A stretch of 32,384 nucleotides of DNA from Muribaculaceae bacterium (GCA_017935045.1 JAGBIJ010000007.1:1-32384); one strand, 5' to 3'; shown: positions 6,707 to 16,311, counted from the stretch's first letter. The notes: generated from the sequence alone by a model not told the origin. Made by a program: numbers and translations.

Positions 6707-8437
6707 ATGATAAGAAAATGGCACTATATACCCCTTACGTTGCAGCAACAGGCGGAAGGGGAGATACTGTCGGCACATTATGCCGATAACAGCGCTTTGG
6801 CTGAGCTTCTGCTGAGGAGAGGGGTTCATACCCCTGCCGAGGCAGACAGATTTTTTGCGCCATCGCCGCAAGATTTGCATGACCCGTTTCTGATGCCAGA
6901 CATGGACAAGGCGGTAAACCGTCTGAACAAGGCTATGGGGTCAAAAGAGAAGATAATGGTCTATGGAGACTATGATGTCGACGGCACTACAGCTGTCGCT
7001 TTGGTCTACAAATACCTGCAGAATTACTATTCAAACATAGAGTATTACATTCCTACGCGCTACGAGGAGGGCTATGGCATATCGCGCAAAAGCATAGATT
7101 ATGCCATAAGCGCCGATATCAAGCTGATAATCGTGCTGGACTGCGGCATCAAGGCGCGTGAAGAGGTGGCATACGCCAAGGCGCATGGAATAGATTTCAT
7201 AATCTGCGACCACCACAAGAGCGACGAGGAGCTGCCGGATGCTGTAGCCATACTCAATCCCAAACTTCCCGGTTCGACCTATCCGTGCGAGCATCTTTCC
7301 GGATGCGGGGTCGGCTTCAAATTCATGCAGGGTTTCGCCATGAGCAACGGCCTGTCCAACCACGGTGAACTGCACGGCCTGCTTGACCTGGTGGCGGTCA
7401 GCATAGCAGCCGACCTGGTGCCGATAGTAGGGGAGAACCGTGTCATGGCATACCACGGCCTGCGCCGTCTCAATTCCAATCCCAATCTCGGTCTGCGCTC
7501 CATAATCCGTATCTGCAAACTTACCAACAAGGATATTACCATCTCCGACGTGATATTCAAAATCGGCCCGCGCATCAATGCCTCGGGTCGAATGCAGAGC
7601 GGAATAGAGGCGGTAGACCTCCTTGTGAGCCGCGATCTGCATGACGCTTATGAGAAAGGCGCTAATATAGACCAATATAACCGTGACCGCAAAGAGCTGG
7701 ACAAACGTATTACGGACGAGGCAAACGCTTTGATTGAGCGCAACGAGCATATAATAGAGGGCAAACGTACCATAGTCATCTGCAACCACGACTGGCATAA
7801 GGGCATAATCGGCATAGTAGCCTCGCGCCTGACCGAGTTATATTATAAGCCCGCGGTTGTGCTTACAGCGACCGACGGCATAGCCACCGGCTCAGCCCGT
7901 TCGGTCCAGGGATTCGACATCTATGCCGCCGTCAATGCCTCGCGTCATCTGCTTGAAAACTTCGGCGGCCATACCTACGCAGTCGGACTGACACTCAAGG
8001 AGGACAATGTGGCTGAATTCGCGCGCGAGTTCGAAGAATATGTCTCGGCCCACATCCTTCCCAATCAGCTGGAGCCCCAGATTGAGATTGACGCAGAAAT
8101 CACTTTCGCACAGATTACTCCGGAATTTACAGCAATGCTGCGTAAATTCAATCCATTCGGCCCCGGCAACCAGAAGCCGGTATTCATGACACGCAATGTC
8201 TTTGATTTCGGCACATCTAAGATTGTAGGCAAGAATATGGAGCATATCAAGCTTGAGCTGGAGGACAACAGCACGAGCCGCGTCATCAATGCCATAGCTT
8301 TCAATATGGCTCCGTATTTTGAACATATACATGCCCATAAGCCGGTCGATATCTGCTATACCATCGAGCAGAACAAGCATGGCCGCGGAGAGAGCATCCA
8401 GCTGATGGTACGCGACATCCGTTTGTCCGGAAAGTGA
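6707..8437 (+). CDS. recJ: Single-stranded-DNA-specific exonuclease RecJ
   Basis: A 576-residue 5'-to-3' ssDNA exonuclease acting in recombination and mismatch repair. The DHH-family metal-binding motifs are intact: DYDVDG (88-93), DCG (145-147) and DHH (168-170). They are followed by the second domain with GIIGIVASRL, the DHHA1 motif RSVQGFDI...LLENFGGHTYAVGLTL, and the C-terminal OB region with NPFGPGNQKPVF. The ATG at 6707 (MIRKWHYIPL) is preferred because the promoter -7 box lies at 6640-6647, inside any longer ORF. The stop overlaps the start of recQ by one base. The two would supply helicase and nuclease for the same end-processing reaction. Confidence 0.95.
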   Translation: MIRKWHYIPLTLQQQAEGEILSAHYADNSALAELLLRRGVHTPAEADRFFAPSPQDLHDPFLMPDMDKAVNRLNKAMGSKEKIMVYGDYDVDGTTAVALVYKYLQNYYSNIEYYIPTRYEEGYGISRKSIDYAISADIKLIIVLDCGIKAREEVAYAKAHGIDFIICDHHKSDEELPDAVAILNPKLPGSTYPCEHLSGCGVGFKFMQGFAMSNGLSNHGELHGLLDLVAVSIAADLVPIVGENRVMAYHGLRRLNSNPNLGLRSIIRICKLTNKDITISDVIFKIGPRINASGRMQSGIEAVDLLVSRDLHDAYEKGANIDQYNRDRKELDKRITDEANALIERNEHIIEGKRTIVICNHDWHKGIIGIVASRLTELYYKPAVVLTATDGIATGSARSVQGFDIYAAVNASRHLLENFGGHTYAVGLTLKEDNVAEFAREFEEYVSAHILPNQLEPQIEIDAEITFAQITPEFTAMLRKFNPFGPGNQKPVFMTRNVFDFGTSKIVGKNMEHIKLELEDNSTSRVINAIAFNMAPYFEHIHAHKPVDICYTIEQNKHGRGESIQLMVRDIRLSGK

Positions 8438-10353
8438 TGGATCTGGAAGCGATACTCAAGCAGTACTGGGGATACGATAGTTTCCGCCCCGGCCAGCGCC
8501 CCGTCATAGAGGATGCCGTAGCTGGCCGCGATACGCTTACGCTTATGCCTACTGGCGGCGGAAAGTCTATTGTTTTCCAGGTGGCCGGGCTGGCTCGCGG
8601 CGGTCTTACGCTGGTAGTTACGCCGCTTGTCGCACTTATGAAGGATCAGGTCGACAATCTGAGTAAAAACGGTATTCAGGCCGTATTTCTCCATTCCTCC
8701 ATGAGTCGGCGCGAATATGAGAACGTCTGGCAGAAACTCGCCCGAGACAAATGTCGCTTCCTCTATGTATCGCCTGAAAGGCTGCGTTCCGAGCGCTTTG
8801 TCGAAGACCTCCGTTTGCTCAAACGAGTGAATCTTCTTGTGGCTGACGAGGCTCACTGTATCTCCCAATGGGGCTACGATTTCCGGCCGTCTTACCTTGA
8901 GGTAGGCCGGTTACGCCGGTTTTTCCCGGATATTCCGGTACTGGCTCTGACGGCATCGGCCACACCTGCCGTAGCTGATGATATCTGCCGTCTGCTTAAG
9001 ATGCGCGACGGTCGCAGACACAGCACATCGTTCGCAAGACCGAACATCAGCTATGTAGTCCGCGCCACCGACAATATGATTAAGCAGGCGGTGCATATAT
9101 TGAACCGCGTTTCCGGTACGGCCATTGTCTACGTACGCAGCCGAAAGGCGACATCCGAAATAGCTGATATGCTGAATAGTTACGGTATCAGGGCGAGCGC
9201 TTTTCATGCCGGACTCACGTTTGAGATAAAAGAGCGACTGATTGCCGGATGGAAGGATGGCTCTATCCGTGTCATGGTGGCCACCAATGCGTTCGGCATG
9301 GGCATCGATAAAGCTGATGTACGTATCGTACTCCACTATGGCCCTGCGCCTACACTTGAGGAATACTATCAGGAAGCGGGCCGCGCCGGCCGCGATGGCA
9401 AACAGGCGTATGCCGTAGTACTCTATGATCCTGCCAGGCATATAAAGCAGCTGCATGCCAGATTGACCGCCACATTCCCGCCGCGAGATTATATCAAGGA
9501 GCTGTATCAGCTGATATGCAATTATATAGGTGTAGCGCTTGAAGAGGGAGAAGACCGGTTGTTTGAGTTTGATGTCGATGGATTCTGCACAACGTTCCGG
9601 CAGTATCCGCAACGCGTGCTGAGCGCGCTGAATATACTGGGCGCGTCGGGTCTGATGGAATATGTCGACGAGCGTGAGAACGCATCGCGTGTGCAGATAT
9701 GCGCTACACGCGACGAACTATATAGCCTGACGCCTGCCGTTCATCCCCATGCCGAAGTCGTGATGCGTGCTTTACTGAGGCGATACCCAGGACTGTTCAG
9801 CGACTACATATCCATCTCCGAGACGCGTCTGTGTGAGGACACAGGACTCGGCAACGAGGAAGTCTATGAGGCATTGAAATCGGTGTCCAGGGCCGGATTC
9901 ATACATTATGTTCCCAGGAAGCGTGCGTCTTATGTCTATCTGCCCTCGCGGCGCGAATATCCCGAAGATGTCAAGATACCGTGTGCGGTCTACGAAGACC
10001 GCCGCGAGATAATGAAAAAACGACTGGAGAAAGTAGAGCAATATCTGTCCGTCTCCGGCGAGTGCCGCGCCAGGTTGATTTCTGAATATTTCGGTCAGGA
10101 TGCGGAGAATTGCGGCACATGCGACAACTGCCGGGCCGCCCGTCATAAATCAGGCTCTGCCACGCACGCGCGAAACGAAGAATCGCTGCTGAACGGCTGC
10201 CTCCGACTCATTCAGACAAGAGGCGCCGTAAGTCAGGAGGAACTTAACAGATGTTTCCCTGCATCAAGACAGCAACTTAACGATATTTTGCGGTACCTGA
10301 TTGACAACGGCGCTGTAGGCATAGACAGAGTCGGAAATTATATTATCAAATGA
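8437..10353 (+). CDS. recQ: ATP-dependent DNA helicase RecQ
   Basis: A 638-residue 3'-to-5' helicase of recombination repair. Visible motifs are RPGQ, Walker A MPTGGGKS (37-44), DEAH (137-140) with HCISQWGYDFR, TATNAFGMGIDKADVR-type helicase-C motifs, and QEAGRAGRDG. A zinc site follows with Cys at about 543, 559, 562 and 565 (CGTCDNC). The C-terminus carries a winged-helix-like stretch (about residues 581-638) but no recognisable HRDC domain. The ATG at 8437 shares an A with the recJ stop codon, and a GTG at 8434 would add one residue. Coupling to recJ fits the known RecQ-RecJ partnership. Confidence 0.95.
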   Translation: MDLEAILKQYWGYDSFRPGQRPVIEDAVAGRDTLTLMPTGGGKSIVFQVAGLARGGLTLVVTPLVALMKDQVDNLSKNGIQAVFLHSSMSRREYENVWQKLARDKCRFLYVSPERLRSERFVEDLRLLKRVNLLVADEAHCISQWGYDFRPSYLEVGRLRRFFPDIPVLALTASATPAVADDICRLLKMRDGRRHSTSFARPNISYVVRATDNMIKQAVHILNRVSGTAIVYVRSRKATSEIADMLNSYGIRASAFHAGLTFEIKERLIAGWKDGSIRVMVATNAFGMGIDKADVRIVLHYGPAPTLEEYYQEAGRAGRDGKQAYAVVLYDPARHIKQLHARLTATFPPRDYIKELYQLICNYIGVALEEGEDRLFEFDVDGFCTTFRQYPQRVLSALNILGASGLMEYVDERENASRVQICATRDELYSLTPAVHPHAEVVMRALLRRYPGLFSDYISISETRLCEDTGLGNEEVYEALKSVSRAGFIHYVPRKRASYVYLPSRREYPEDVKIPCAVYEDRREIMKKRLEKVEQYLSVSGECRARLISEYFGQDAENCGTCDNCRAARHKSGSATHARNEESLLNGCLRLIQTRGAVSQEELNRCFPASRQQLNDILRYLIDNGAVGIDRVGNYIIK

Positions 10354-10366
10354 AAGAAGACCTCTG

Positions 10367-11980
10367 ATGATTGAAGATATAAGAGTTAGAGTTAATCCGC
10401 AGACCGCTGCTGAGGCAGAGCTGTTGCGGCAGGCTGTCGCAGCAGAAGCCGGGATACGGCCTGCCGATATACATGAGATGCGCATCGTACGTCGTTCTAT
10501 CGATGCACGCCAGCGTAATGTGATGGTCAATCTTACTGTGCGGACGGCATTTCGTGAGGATCGCAGACTGCCTGAGGCATTTGAACCGGTACATTATCCG
10601 GATGCGCGAGGGGGCAAACCGGTAATCATTGTCGGAGCTGGACCGGCGGGTCTTTTCGCTGCGCTTGAGGCCATAAAATGCGGAATGAGGCCTATAGTCC
10701 TGGAGCGGGGAGCCGATGTAGACAGACGCCGTAAGGATTTGGCCGCCATATCGAGAGAGGAAGTGGTCAGCGACCGCAGCAATTATTGCTTCGGCGAAGG
10801 CGGCGCAGGCGCTTACTCCGACGGCAAACTGTACACCCGCAGCAAAAAACGCGGTCCTGTAGACGAGGTGCTGCGGACTTTTGTGCAGCACGGCGCCGAC
10901 CCGGACATACTGGTTGACGCGCATCCGCATATCGGCTCAGACAAGCTTCCCGGCGTAATCAAGGCCATGCGCCGGACTATAGAAGAAAGCGGAGGCGAGG
11001 TGCTGTTCGACACGCTTGTCACAGGCTTCGCCACCGATTCCGGCTCTTGCGGAATCTCCGGCGTAGTCACAGAACGGGGCACAGTATATGCGGGCCCCGT
11101 GATTCTCGCAACGGGACATTCGGCTCGTGATGTCTACAGGTTTTTGCACAAGTCCGGAGTGCGGCTTGAAGCAAAAGGCATAGCCATAGGAGTCAGATTG
11201 GAGCACCCGCAGCAGCTTATAGACCGCATACAGTATCACAGCAAGGATGGCAGAGGCAAATATTTGCCTGCTGCCGAATATAGTTTTGTCGAACAGGTCG
11301 ACGGGCGCGGAGTATATAGTTTCTGCATGTGTCCGGGTGGCGTGATAGTACCTGCGGCTTCGGGTGCCGAGCAATCGGTAGTCAACGGCATGTCTGCTTC
11401 GGCGCGTTCGTCGCGGTGGGCCAACTCCGGTATGGTGGTCGAACTGCATCCCGGCGACATAGAGGGCTTTGCTGACCACGGCCCGCTGGAAATGCTTGCT
11501 CTCCAGGAAAAGCTGGAAGCCGATTTCTTTGCTGCGGCAGGGCGTACCCTCAAAGCGCCGGCGCAGCGTATGACAGATTTTGTCAACCGCAAAATATCGA
11601 CCACGTTGCCCTCGTCTTCCTATCTGCCTGGACTCTTGAGCCTCCCGCTGCACTTCCTTCTTCCCCCATTCATAGAAAGCAGGCTGCGTGAAGGATTCAG
11701 GCGAATGGGACGTAAAAGCCGCGGCTTCCTTACTGCCGACGCCGCCATGATAGGTCTGGAGAGCAGAACATCCAGCCCAGTCCGTATTCCCCGCGATCCG
11801 ACCACCATGGCTCATCCCGAAGTCTGCGGTCTGTATCCCGTCGGCGAGGGCGCAGGATACGCCGGCGGAATAGTGAGCGCCGCCCTTGATGGTATAAAGG
11901 CCGCTCGCGCTGTAGCGCATACCATATCCACACAAGACAATCAGCCTCTAAATTGTATTGAAAATGAGCATAATTCTTAA
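10367..11980 (+). CDS. FAD-dependent oxidoreductase (COG2509-like)
   Basis: A 537-residue flavoprotein of the uncharacterised FAD-dependent dehydrogenase group. An N-terminal region of about 80 residues precedes a Rossmann FAD-binding motif VIIVGAGPAGLFAALEA (GxGxxG at 90-95). Further flavoprotein motifs are NYCFGEGGAGAYSDGKLYTR, ILATGHSARD (around residue 245) and the C-terminal YPVGEGAGYAGGIVSAALDG. The FAD-pocket segment YSFCMCPGG near residue 320 is typical of this group. The substrate is unknown. It follows recQ after 13 bases and its end overlaps the start of tsaB by 17 bases, so it belongs to the same transcription unit, but the functional link is unclear. Confidence 0.85.
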   Translation: MIEDIRVRVNPQTAAEAELLRQAVAAEAGIRPADIHEMRIVRRSIDARQRNVMVNLTVRTAFREDRRLPEAFEPVHYPDARGGKPVIIVGAGPAGLFAALEAIKCGMRPIVLERGADVDRRRKDLAAISREEVVSDRSNYCFGEGGAGAYSDGKLYTRSKKRGPVDEVLRTFVQHGADPDILVDAHPHIGSDKLPGVIKAMRRTIEESGGEVLFDTLVTGFATDSGSCGISGVVTERGTVYAGPVILATGHSARDVYRFLHKSGVRLEAKGIAIGVRLEHPQQLIDRIQYHSKDGRGKYLPAAEYSFVEQVDGRGVYSFCMCPGGVIVPAASGAEQSVVNGMSASARSSRWANSGMVVELHPGDIEGFADHGPLEMLALQEKLEADFFAAAGRTLKAPAQRMTDFVNRKISTTLPSSSYLPGLLSLPLHFLLPPFIESRLREGFRRMGRKSRGFLTADAAMIGLESRTSSPVRIPRDPTTMAHPEVCGLYPVGEGAGYAGGIVSAALDGIKAARAVAHTISTQDNQPLNCIENEHNS

Positions 11981-12662
11981 TATAGAGACATCTACCGACT
12001 GTTGCTCCGTAGCTCTGAGCGACGAGGGCGCGATACTTGAAGAGCGCATAGAACGCGAAGGAATGAATCATGCCAGACTTGCGGCGCCGTTTGCCGACGA
12101 ATGTCTTGACTGGCTGAAACGCCAGGAGAAGAAAGCTGACGCCGTAGCCGTGAGCATAGGCCCCGGGTCGTATACCGGACTCCGCATAGGCATGAGTCTG
12201 GCCAAGGGCCTATGTATGGGCATGGGCGTGCCCCTTATAGGAGTGCCGACACTTCAGATACTTGCTGTCAAAGCTATGTTTTCCCGATTCGACTTTCAGG
12301 GAGATGAATTGCTGATTCCCATGCTCGATGCACGCAGAATGGAAGTTTACACAGCGACTTACGGGTTTGCTTTGGACGAAATTCAGCCCGTACGTCCGCT
12401 GATACTCGAGCCGGACAGTTTCGCCGAAATGTCAGCTACAGGCCGGCGCCTTGTCTTCATCGGCAATGGCGCGGAGAAAGCCCGCGGAGCGCTGCAGGTC
12501 CCTGACGATACTCTGTTCCTGCCTGAAATCTATCCTGATGCCCGAGGTATGCTTGCCTTGTCAGAGCGCGCTTTCCGTCAGAACGACTTCCTCGATGTGG
12601 CATATTCCGTACCTTTCTATCTTAAGGAATTTCAGGCTACCGTCCCCAAGCGCCCGTTCTGA
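11964..12662 (+). CDS. tsaB: tRNA threonylcarbamoyladenosine biosynthesis protein TsaB
   Basis: A 232-residue partner of TsaD in forming t6A at position 37 of ANN-reading tRNAs. It has the degenerate ASKHA fold, with ILNIETSTDCCSVAL at the N-terminus, the conserved GMNHARLAAPF and the signature SIGPGSYTGLRIGMSLAKGL around residues 68-87. MLDARRMEVYTATY follows near residue 117. The ATG at 11964 (MSIILNIETS) starts at the usual position for the family. A TTG at 11958 would add two residues. The start lies inside the 3' end of the preceding flavoprotein gene, suggesting translational coupling. It is the last gene of the unit that starts with recJ. Confidence 0.93.
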   Translation: MSIILNIETSTDCCSVALSDEGAILEERIEREGMNHARLAAPFADECLDWLKRQEKKADAVAVSIGPGSYTGLRIGMSLAKGLCMGMGVPLIGVPTLQILAVKAMFSRFDFQGDELLIPMLDARRMEVYTATYGFALDEIQPVRPLILEPDSFAEMSATGRRLVFIGNGAEKARGALQVPDDTLFLPEIYPDARGMLALSERAFRQNDFLDVAYSVPFYLKEFQATVPKRPF

Positions 12663-12686
12663 ATGAAGAAAGGCGTGAAAGCAATC

Positions 12687-12717
12687 TTGCCAAATTTGTA
12701 AAAATTTCTTATCTTTG
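12687..12717 (+). promoter_or_regulatory. Promoter of the DUF4290-murA-rimM operon
   Basis: TTG (12687-12689), 20 bases, then TATCTTTG (12710-12717) and CAC. A consensus promoter about 85 bases upstream of the first start codon. Confidence 0.8.
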
Positions 12718-12802
12718 CACTTTGAACCGACATTTGACGGATTCGCTCTTCTCAAATTATCGATTTATCATTTGAATGTGAACCGCCACATATAGTCTTT
12801 AT

Positions 12803-13408
12803 ATGGAATACAATACCCGTCAGCGTCCGCTGATACTCGCCGAGTACGGACGCAACGTACAGAATATGGTAGACTTCTGTCTCTCTATCCCTGACCGGGA
12901 AGAGCGCACGCTGTGCGCGTACGCTATCATAGGCGTGATGCGTAAACTCACGCCCCAACAGGCCAATACGCCAGAGAAAGAGCAGAAGCTATGGGATCAT
13001 CTCAATATAATGTCCAATTTTACACTGGATGTCGATTTCCCCATGCCGGTGGCCGGACCTGATGAGCATGCCATAAAGCCCGAACGCATCCCGTACAGCA
13101 GCGACCGCATCTTATGGCGTCACTATGGCAAGAATATTGAACAGATGGTTCAGCGCGTCGCCGATCTTCCCGAAGGAGAAGACCGTGACATACTCATCTC
13201 CATGATAGCCCATCACATGAAGAAACTGCAGTTCATACATAACAAGGAAGGTGTGGACGATGCCAAGATACTACGTGACCTCGCTATCTACTCCGGCGGG
13301 AAAATAGACCTGGATCCGGCTACATATCTGCTGCATGAATTCAAGGAGGCGCCCCAGCCTGAGGGTAAAGGCAATAAAGTACAGCGTCGCGGCAAAAAGA
13401 AGAAATAG
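12803..13408 (+). CDS. DUF4290 domain protein
   Basis: A 201-residue soluble protein of the DUF4290 family, found in Bacteroidota. Recognisable features are the start MEYNTRQRPLILAEYGRNVQ, DREERTLCAYAIIGVMRKL (residues 32-50) and LWDHLNIMSNFTLDVDFPMP. The end is highly basic (GKGNKVQRRGKKKK), which suggests contact with nucleic acid or an acidic surface. No signal peptide or membrane segment is seen. The function is unknown. It is first in the operon and three bases ahead of murA, an arrangement I recall as common in this phylum. The link suggests a role near cell-wall synthesis or translation, but that is inference. Confidence 0.85.
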   Translation: MEYNTRQRPLILAEYGRNVQNMVDFCLSIPDREERTLCAYAIIGVMRKLTPQQANTPEKEQKLWDHLNIMSNFTLDVDFPMPVAGPDEHAIKPERIPYSSDRILWRHYGKNIEQMVQRVADLPEGEDRDILISMIAHHMKKLQFIHNKEGVDDAKILRDLAIYSGGKIDLDPATYLLHEFKEAPQPEGKGNKVQRRGKKKK

Positions 13409-13411
13409 GCT

Positions 13412-14722
13412 ATGAGTACATTTATAGTAGAAGGCGGTCATCGGCTAAGTGGCGATGTGAGTCCGCAGGGAGCGAAAAACGAAGCTCTGGAGGTAATATG
13501 CGCCACATTGCTGACGGCAGACGAGGTCACGATCGACAACGTGCCGGATATCCTCGACGTGCGCAATCTGATACGTCTGCTCCGCGAGCTGGGCGTCAAG
13601 GTAGAGCGCAAAGCATCGCATACTTATTCCTTTAAAGCCGATGACATCAACATAGATTATATTCACACTCAGGAATTTATAAGCAAGGCGCAGAGCCTGC
13701 GCGGCTCAGTGATGATTATCGGCCCGCTTACGGCTCGCTTCGGCCGCGCCATCCTGCCTAAACCGGGGGGCGACAAGATAGGACGCCGCCGTCTGGATAC
13801 TCATTTCCTGGGTATGGAGAAACTTGGAGCCCGTTTCCGCTATGTCTTCGACAAGAGAAGCTATGACATAGAGGCCGATCTACCGCTGCGTGGCGCATAC
13901 ATGCTGCTTGACGAAGCATCTGTGACCGGCACGGCCAACCTGATTATGGCCGCTACTCTTGCCGAAGGAGTGACCACCATTTACAATGCCGCATGCGAGC
14001 CTTATATCCAGCAACTGTGTAAGATGCTTATCGGCATGGGCGCGAAAATAGATGGCCTGGCCTCAAATCTGCTGCGCATAGCCGGAGTGGAGCGGCTGCA
14101 CGGCACCACTCACCGTATGCTTCCTGACATGATAGAAGTAGGCAGCTTTGTCGGTATAGCGGCAATGACCGGCTCGTCGCTGACACTCAAAGATGTGGGT
14201 ATGGCAGATCTCGGCATTATGCCCGAAGCGTTCCGCCGCATGGGAGTGGACATGATACAGTCAGGCAGCGACATCGTCATACCTGAGCAGGACGGTTACC
14301 AGATAGAGACCTTCATCGACGGGTCCATTATGACCTTCGCCGATGCGCCGTGGCCCGGCCTGTCGCCTGACCTGCTGTCAATATTTTTGGTAGTTGCCAC
14401 CCAGGCGCAGGGCAGTGTGCTGATTCATCAGAAGATGTTTGAAAGCCGCTTGTTCTTTGTCGACAAACTGATAGACATGGGAGCGCGAATCATACTGTGC
14501 GACCCTCACCGCGCTGCCGTGATTGGCTCTGGCAAGCTCGGGTCGCTGCACGCCACCAACATGGTGTCGCCCGACATACGAGCCGGCATCGCCATGCTGA
14601 TAGCCGCACTCGGCGCCAAAGGTGTCTCGCGCATACAGAATATTGACCAGATTGACCGGGGGTACGAGAATATCGACCTGCGCCTCAGTTCACTGGGAGC
14701 GGCCATCACAAGAGAGGAATAG
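13412..14722 (+). CDS. murA: UDP-GlcNAc 1-carboxyvinyltransferase MurA
   Basis: A 436-residue cytoplasmic enzyme that transfers enolpyruvate from PEP to UDP-GlcNAc, the first committed step of peptidoglycan synthesis. The substrate-binding Lys22 is in QGAKNEAL. The catalytic loop reads LPKPGGDKIGRRRLDTH, so the position that is Cys115 in E. coli MurA is Asp121 here. Asp at this position is known to retain activity and prevent covalent attack by fosfomycin, so intrinsic fosfomycin resistance of the target is expected. The rest of the inside-out alpha/beta barrel is complete, including LPDMIEVGSFVGIAAMT. It sits between DUF4290 (3-base gap) and rimM (2-base gap). Confidence 0.96.
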   Translation: MSTFIVEGGHRLSGDVSPQGAKNEALEVICATLLTADEVTIDNVPDILDVRNLIRLLRELGVKVERKASHTYSFKADDINIDYIHTQEFISKAQSLRGSVMIIGPLTARFGRAILPKPGGDKIGRRRLDTHFLGMEKLGARFRYVFDKRSYDIEADLPLRGAYMLLDEASVTGTANLIMAATLAEGVTTIYNAACEPYIQQLCKMLIGMGAKIDGLASNLLRIAGVERLHGTTHRMLPDMIEVGSFVGIAAMTGSSLTLKDVGMADLGIMPEAFRRMGVDMIQSGSDIVIPEQDGYQIETFIDGSIMTFADAPWPGLSPDLLSIFLVVATQAQGSVLIHQKMFESRLFFVDKLIDMGARIILCDPHRAAVIGSGKLGSLHATNMVSPDIRAGIAMLIAALGAKGVSRIQNIDQIDRGYENIDLRLSSLGAAITREE

Positions 14723-14724
14723 GT

Positions 14725-15288
14725 ATGATAGACATGAAGTCGCTGACATCCGCCGGGACGTTTACACGTACCCACGGCATCCACGGAGAGCTGAACGCTA
14801 TTCTCTCGGTGGATGCGGACTATTTCGATGTCGACCCCTGCTTTGTCTGCGACACCGATGGTATTCTTGTGCCTTACTTCGTGGAATCGCTGCGTACGAA
14901 AGGCGCTAAAGGTGTCCTGATAAAGCCTGAAGATGTTAAATCTGAGACTCAGGCTAAACCTTTTGTCGGGAAAACCATCTATATTGATAAGGAGAGTTAT
15001 GCCCGCTTCGAAGCCGCACTGGCCGGCGATGAGGATTTCGGCGAAGCCGAAGGATTTTATGCCGATGACCTTGCCGGCTATGCAGTCTATGATACCGAAG
15101 GCAGACTTATCGGAGAGATTACCGGCATTGAGACTTCGACGGCCAACATGCTTTTCATTCTGCGCACACCGGAAGATAAGACGCTTTATATCCCGGTGGC
15201 CGAGGAATTCATAGCCGGTATTGACAATGATGACAATCGGCTTACAGTCGACCTGCCCGACGGGCTGATAGACCTTGTAGCCGGATAA
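14725..15288 (+). CDS. rimM: Ribosome maturation factor RimM
   Basis: A 187-residue 30S maturation factor that binds S19 and helps assemble the head of the small subunit. The N-terminal domain shows AGTFTRTHGIHGELNAIL (residues 10-27), the usual G-x-x-x-x-x-HG-x-x-GE pattern. The C-terminal PRC-barrel is recognisable in FYADDLAGYAVYDTEGRLIG, VAEEFIAGID and LPDGLIDL. Length is normal. It begins two bases after murA, so the two are co-transcribed. An ATG at 14734 is a possible alternative start that would remove three residues. Confidence 0.94.
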   Translation: MIDMKSLTSAGTFTRTHGIHGELNAILSVDADYFDVDPCFVCDTDGILVPYFVESLRTKGAKGVLIKPEDVKSETQAKPFVGKTIYIDKESYARFEAALAGDEDFGEAEGFYADDLAGYAVYDTEGRLIGEITGIETSTANMLFILRTPEDKTLYIPVAEEFIAGIDNDDNRLTVDLPDGLIDLVAG

Positions 15289-15301
15289 AATATATATTAT
15301 T

Positions 15302-15631
15302 ATGGAGAATAAAGAGATTGGTGTATATGACGAGGACAAGGCGATAGCTTTCATCCGCAAGGCGATTCCCGCTGAAATCAGTGATAAATATACAGATGAT
15401 GATTTGCTTTTTGTCATTGATACTATCTGGGATTATTACGAATCTAAAGGTCTTACGTCTCTTGATGCCGATTTGACTGAAGATGAACTGATTGATACTG
15501 ATGATCTGACTGCCTATGTGTTGAAAGAAATCAAGAAAGACGGCGTACTGATCATGGATAAGACCGATATCAATTTTATTGTTAAAGCGGAACTTGAATA
15601 TGAAGAAACTCTCGATATTTTCGGCGATTGA
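15302..15631 (+). CDS. Small acidic conserved hypothetical protein
   Basis: A 109-residue soluble, strongly acidic protein (MENKEIGVYDEDKAIAFIRK...) with no signal peptide, cysteines or membrane segment. It is predicted largely helical, with clusters of Asp and Glu such as DADLTEDELIDTDDLTAYVL. I cannot assign a function. It follows rimM by 13 bases and its end overlaps the downstream OmpA-domain gene by 32 bases. The good coding character and position inside a compact operon make it a real gene. The acidity could suit binding to a basic partner such as the Lys-rich tail of the DUF4290 protein, but that is speculation. Confidence 0.75.
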   Translation: MENKEIGVYDEDKAIAFIRKAIPAEISDKYTDDDLLFVIDTIWDYYESKGLTSLDADLTEDELIDTDDLTAYVLKEIKKDGVLIMDKTDINFIVKAELEYEETLDIFGD

Positions 15632-16289
15632 ACGCATTGCGGCAGTCCTGGCGATAATCCTTCTTATGGCTGCAAGTCCGGCGATAGCGTGGGCCGATGA
15701 AGACACAGAAGATGAATTGGCGCGTATCGCTGCTCTTGACGAACTGTCAAACGAAGAACTGATACAGTCCGTGAATCTGGGCAAACAGGCCGAATTGATT
15801 TCCAAATTTCAAGACAAGGAGGCCAAACGTCTGCTCAAGGATGTCTATAAGCGTGCTGACGGTTGCGATGTGGAGATGTACCGCAATCACGAAGTGATAA
15901 TAGTCACGATTCCGGCCTCCCAGCTGTTTTCGCCCAATTCCACCCGGCTGAGCGGCGAGGCGGACAAGTATCTTGACCCCATACTCCGTTATGTAAAGAC
16001 CAACCGGCCGGACATGTACCGCGTGTTGCTTATAATGCACACAGACGATACAGGCTCGACCTCGTATACCGACAATCTGTCGCTGAACCGCGTAGAAGCT
16101 GTCTACGACTATCTTGACGAAGCCGGCGCCGACACCAGATACATATTCCCGACCGCTGCCGGTTCCACTGACCCTCTTGTCCCCAACAATACAGTAGACG
16201 GACGCGCGAAGAATCGTCGTCTGGAGGTGTATCTTATCCCCGGAAAGAGGATGCTTAACGAAGCCAAGAAAGGTCGTGTGGCACTCTGA
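15600..16289 (+). CDS. OmpA-domain envelope protein
   Basis: A 229-residue exported protein with a signal peptide (MKKLSIFSAIERIAAVLAII, cleavage near AWADE). An acidic helical segment follows, then a C-terminal OmpA-like domain. Peptidoglycan-binding features are visible in FSPNSTRLSGEADKYLDPIL, LLIMHTDDTGSTSYTDNLSLNR and DGRAKNRRLEVYLIP, the last matching the usual NRRVE motif. It is likely periplasmic, anchored to the cell wall, with no beta-barrel domain. The ATG at 15600 is chosen because it begins a clean signal peptide. The start lies 32 bases inside the preceding gene. Association with murA fits a cell-wall role. Confidence 0.87.
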   Translation: MKKLSIFSAIERIAAVLAIILLMAASPAIAWADEDTEDELARIAALDELSNEELIQSVNLGKQAELISKFQDKEAKRLLKDVYKRADGCDVEMYRNHEVIIVTIPASQLFSPNSTRLSGEADKYLDPILRYVKTNRPDMYRVLLIMHTDDTGSTSYTDNLSLNRVEAVYDYLDEAGADTRYIFPTAAGSTDPLVPNNTVDGRAKNRRLEVYLIPGKRMLNEAKKGRVAL

Positions 16290-16311
16290 CAGTTCAGGAA
16301 ACAGAGGCTCA

